A stretch of DNA of 64,000 nt from Pseudomonas sp. BMS12 (lineage in GTDB: Bacteria > Pseudomonadota > Gammaproteobacteria > Pseudomonadales > Pseudomonadaceae). Position 1 is the first letter of the stretch; each line of letters opens with the position of its first letter. Shown in pieces: positions 62,319-64,000 of the stretch. The position numbers and the translations under genes are program-made. The notes below the pieces were generated by a model, which had not been told where the DNA came from, made no database searches, and worked only from the letters and a program-made list of their open reading frames with translations. Where the stretch lies: contig NZ_LSOF01000020.1 of NCBI RefSeq assembly GCF_001592875.1, positions 1 through 64,000 of the forward strand, read 5' to 3'.

Positions 62319-63653
62319 TCAGGCCGGTTGGGCCGACGACCACTGCTGCAGCCGTTGCAGGCTCTCGCGGTAGGGGTGCAGGCCGCGCCACAGCAGCAGC
62401 ACGGAGCCCAGTACGGCGAGGGTGGTGACGATCAGCAACGAGTAGCGCAGGGCATTGTCATCGGCAAAGACGTAGTCGGTGACCAGGGCTACTGCGGTCG
62501 GACCAAGACCCAGGCCGAACAGGGTGATGACGAACAGGTAGATGGCCGAGGCCTGGCCACGCATCGAATTGGGCATGATTTCCTGGATGGCCGCCGGTGC
62601 GACCCCGAACGGCATGCTCAGGCAGAAGATGGTGGGTGCCAGTAGTACACAGGCCCAGAAGGCGTCTGGCATCAGTGGGAACATAAGTACCAGAGGTAGC
62701 GCGCCCAGTGCGGCGTAAAGCCCCACGCGCATATTGGCATCGGTGCGCCCGTGCTTGGCCAGCCAGTCCGCCAGGCGCCCGCCGAAGACAATGCCCAGGC
62801 AGCCGAACAGAGCCACCAGGCTGCCATAGATCACCCCGACCTGGCCGGCATCCCAACCGTAGGTGCGGATGAAGAAGGTGGGAATCCAGGCGGCGCTGCC
62901 GTAGCCGGCGAACGACAGCCCGGCGAAGCCGAAGTTGTGGCACAGCACGGTGCGGCGGTTGCTGCGGATGTAACGACCGACATCGGCCAGGGGCACGGCG
63001 ACACCGGCGCCCACTCCGCGTCGTGCTGGCTCTTTTACGGCCAGCATCAGCAGGGTGAACAGCACGCCGGCCGCGCCGAGGGCGAGGAAGATCAACTGCC
63101 AGGGGCGCACTTCGCCCAGCACGGGGAGTACGACATCGCCCTGCGCCGAGGCGAACTTGATCACCAGGCCGCCGAGCAGGAAGGCGATGCCCGAGCCCAG
63201 GTAAACACCCATGCCATACACCGCCATGGCAGTGGCGCGGCGGCTGGGGGGGAAGCTGTCGGCGATCAGCGAGTAGGCGGCGGGCGACAGCGCCGCTTCG
63301 CCGACACCCACGCCGATACGGCAGAACAGGAACTGCCAGTACTGCTTGGCCATGCCGCAGGCTGCCGTGGCGGCACTCCAGAAGATGATGCCGATGGCGA
63401 TCAGGCCACGGCGGCTCTTGGTATCGGCCAGGCGGCCGAGCGGGATGCCGCAGATGGTGTAGAACAGGGCGAAGGACAGGCCCATCAGCAGGCTCATCTC
63501 GGTATCGCTGATGGCCAGGTCGCGGCGGATGGGGCCGACCAGCAGATTGAGGATCTGCCGGTCGATGAAAGACAGTACGTAAGCGACCATCAGGATGGTC
63601 ACGGTGATCCAGGCAGAAAGACTGGAGGGGTAGCCGTTGTTGTTATTGGACAC
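62319..63653 (-). CDS. MFS transporter, Spinster-like
   Basis: A 444-residue, twelve-helix major facilitator. 'SFIDRQILNLLVGPIRRDLAISDTEMSLLMG' and 'GRLADTKSRRGLIAIGIIFWS' show the Spinster-type N-terminus and the conserved loop 2-3 motif, and 'EAALSPAAYSLIADSFPPSRRATAMAVYGMGVYLGSGIAFLLGG' is characteristic of the subgroup. GTG at 63653 is favoured by AGGAG eight bases upstream. Some bacterial relatives sit in catabolic clusters for lipids or aromatics; the substrate here is not known. Independently terminated from the DUF1302 operon downstream. Confidence 0.88.
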   Translation of the reverse strand: MSNNNNGYPSSLSAWITVTILMVAYVLSFIDRQILNLLVGPIRRDLAISDTEMSLLMGLSFALFYTICGIPLGRLADTKSRRGLIAIGIIFWSAATAACGMAKQYWQFLFCRIGVGVGEAALSPAAYSLIADSFPPSRRATAMAVYGMGVYLGSGIAFLLGGLVIKFASAQGDVVLPVLGEVRPWQLIFLALGAAGVLFTLLMLAVKEPARRGVGAGVAVPLADVGRYIRSNRRTVLCHNFGFAGLSFAGYGSAAWIPTFFIRTYGWDAGQVGVIYGSLVALFGCLGIVFGGRLADWLAKHGRTDANMRVGLYAALGALPLVLMFPLMPDAFWACVLLAPTIFCLSMPFGVAPAAIQEIMPNSMRGQASAIYLFVITLFGLGLGPTAVALVTDYVFADDNALRYSLLIVTTLAVLGSVLLLWRGLHPYRESLQRLQQWSSAQPA

Positions 63654-63790
63654 TGGCAGGGCTCCTCGACCATCAGGCGAAAGGGGGATGGTCAGAGTAG
63701 ACCTGCCGTTTGCGCGTTTAGTATCGCTCGTAAGTGTTATCACCCTGCTGAATCAGAGTGATAACCCTCCATTGATGGTTTCAAGATGTC

Positions 63791-64000
63791 TCAAAACCCC
63801 CGCCGTAGACGCGCGGCTGCCTCGCGCAGCAGCGCCTCGCTGGCACGCCAGCCCAGGCAGGCATCGGTGATCGACTGGCCGTAGCGCAGCGGTTGCTGCA
63901 GCGGCTGGCAGCCATCCTCCAGATGACTTTCCAGCATCACCCCGCGTAGCGACAGGTCGCCGGTCAGGCGCTGCCGTACTACTTCGTGTAGCACGTCGGG
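63791..64000 (-). CDS. 3-deoxy-7-phosphoheptulonate (DAHP) synthase, C-terminal end
   Basis: Only the last ~69 residues are in the window; the gene continues beyond the right edge. 'LRGVMLESHLEDGCQPLQQPLRYGQSITDACLGW' is the C-terminal signature of class I (AroF/AroG-type) DAHP synthases, which condense phosphoenolpyruvate and erythrose-4-phosphate at the entry of aromatic amino acid synthesis. The isozyme cannot be named from this fragment. It ends with 'AAARLRRGF'. Confidence 0.9.
   Translation of the reverse strand, partial: PDVLHEVVRQRLTGDLSLRGVMLESHLEDGCQPLQQPLRYGQSITDACLGWRASEALLREAAARLRRGF

Overview
The window is high-GC chromosomal DNA (roughly two-thirds G+C by eye) from a gamma-proteobacterium, almost certainly a Pseudomonas of the mendocina/alcaligenes/oleovorans type. 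The evidence is divergent hexR/zwf with a HexR-type palindrome, a two-subunit pyruvate carboxylase behind a LysR gene, a folE2/dksA2/COG0523 zinc-economy cluster, an extracellular medium-chain-length PHA depolymerase and Pseudomonas-style REP sequences. There is one tRNA gene, and I see no rRNA, CRISPR array, prophage or transposase. The genus is an inference from gene content. No database search was possible.

Layout. 1-6000: tail of a sigma-54 activator, an amidohydrolase lipoprotein, and a TAXI-type TRAP uptake operon behind a sigma-54 promoter with three upstream GCGGATTTCCGC-like repeats. 6100-11100: DUF3617, LemA and two tandem DUF2207 membrane proteins. 11100-16000: a zinc-starvation cluster around a shared Zur-type box (folE2 one way; dksA2, zigA-like GTPase and DUF1826 the other; a second COG0523 GTPase further on). 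Its dksA2 carries an in-frame 266-bp inverted-repeat element and lacks the coiled-coil tip. 16000-23900: a secreted PHA depolymerase, a DUF1302/DUF1329 pair, a TetR regulator and two alpha/beta hydrolases. 24000-26600: zwf and hexR. 27000-31000: an iorAB-type molybdenum hydroxylase and XdhC. 31100-35600: pycR-like gene, pycA and pycB. 35700-38600: DUF1127 protein, threonine aldolase, HDOD protein. 38580-40860: a tandem-HTH LuxR gene split by a -1 frame change at a run of eight A, divergent from a pair of unknown genes. 40870-52300: nitrogen and polyamine catabolism (polyamine-binding protein, acetylpolyamine amidohydrolase, AraC regulator, glutaminase, asparaginase, sodium:amino-acid symporter, Xre-type regulator, gabT, gabD). 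52640-55800: AraC regulator and a membrane di-iron enzyme-flavoprotein-rubredoxin operon. 55869-55945: tRNA-Arg(CCG). 56100-63650: a large MalT/AlkS-like regulator, a second DUF1329/DUF1302 pair and an MFS transporter. The window ends in the C-terminus of a DAHP synthase.

How it fits together. Most of the window is catabolic and transport housekeeping with local regulators. Three themes recur: paired outer-membrane/periplasmic DUF1302-DUF1329 proteins beside lipid or polyester functions, metal economy under zinc limitation, and amide or amine nitrogen scavenging feeding glutamate, GABA and succinate. The least ordinary places are the rebuilt dksA2, the frameshifted double-HTH LuxR gene, and the unknown 353-residue protein beside it.
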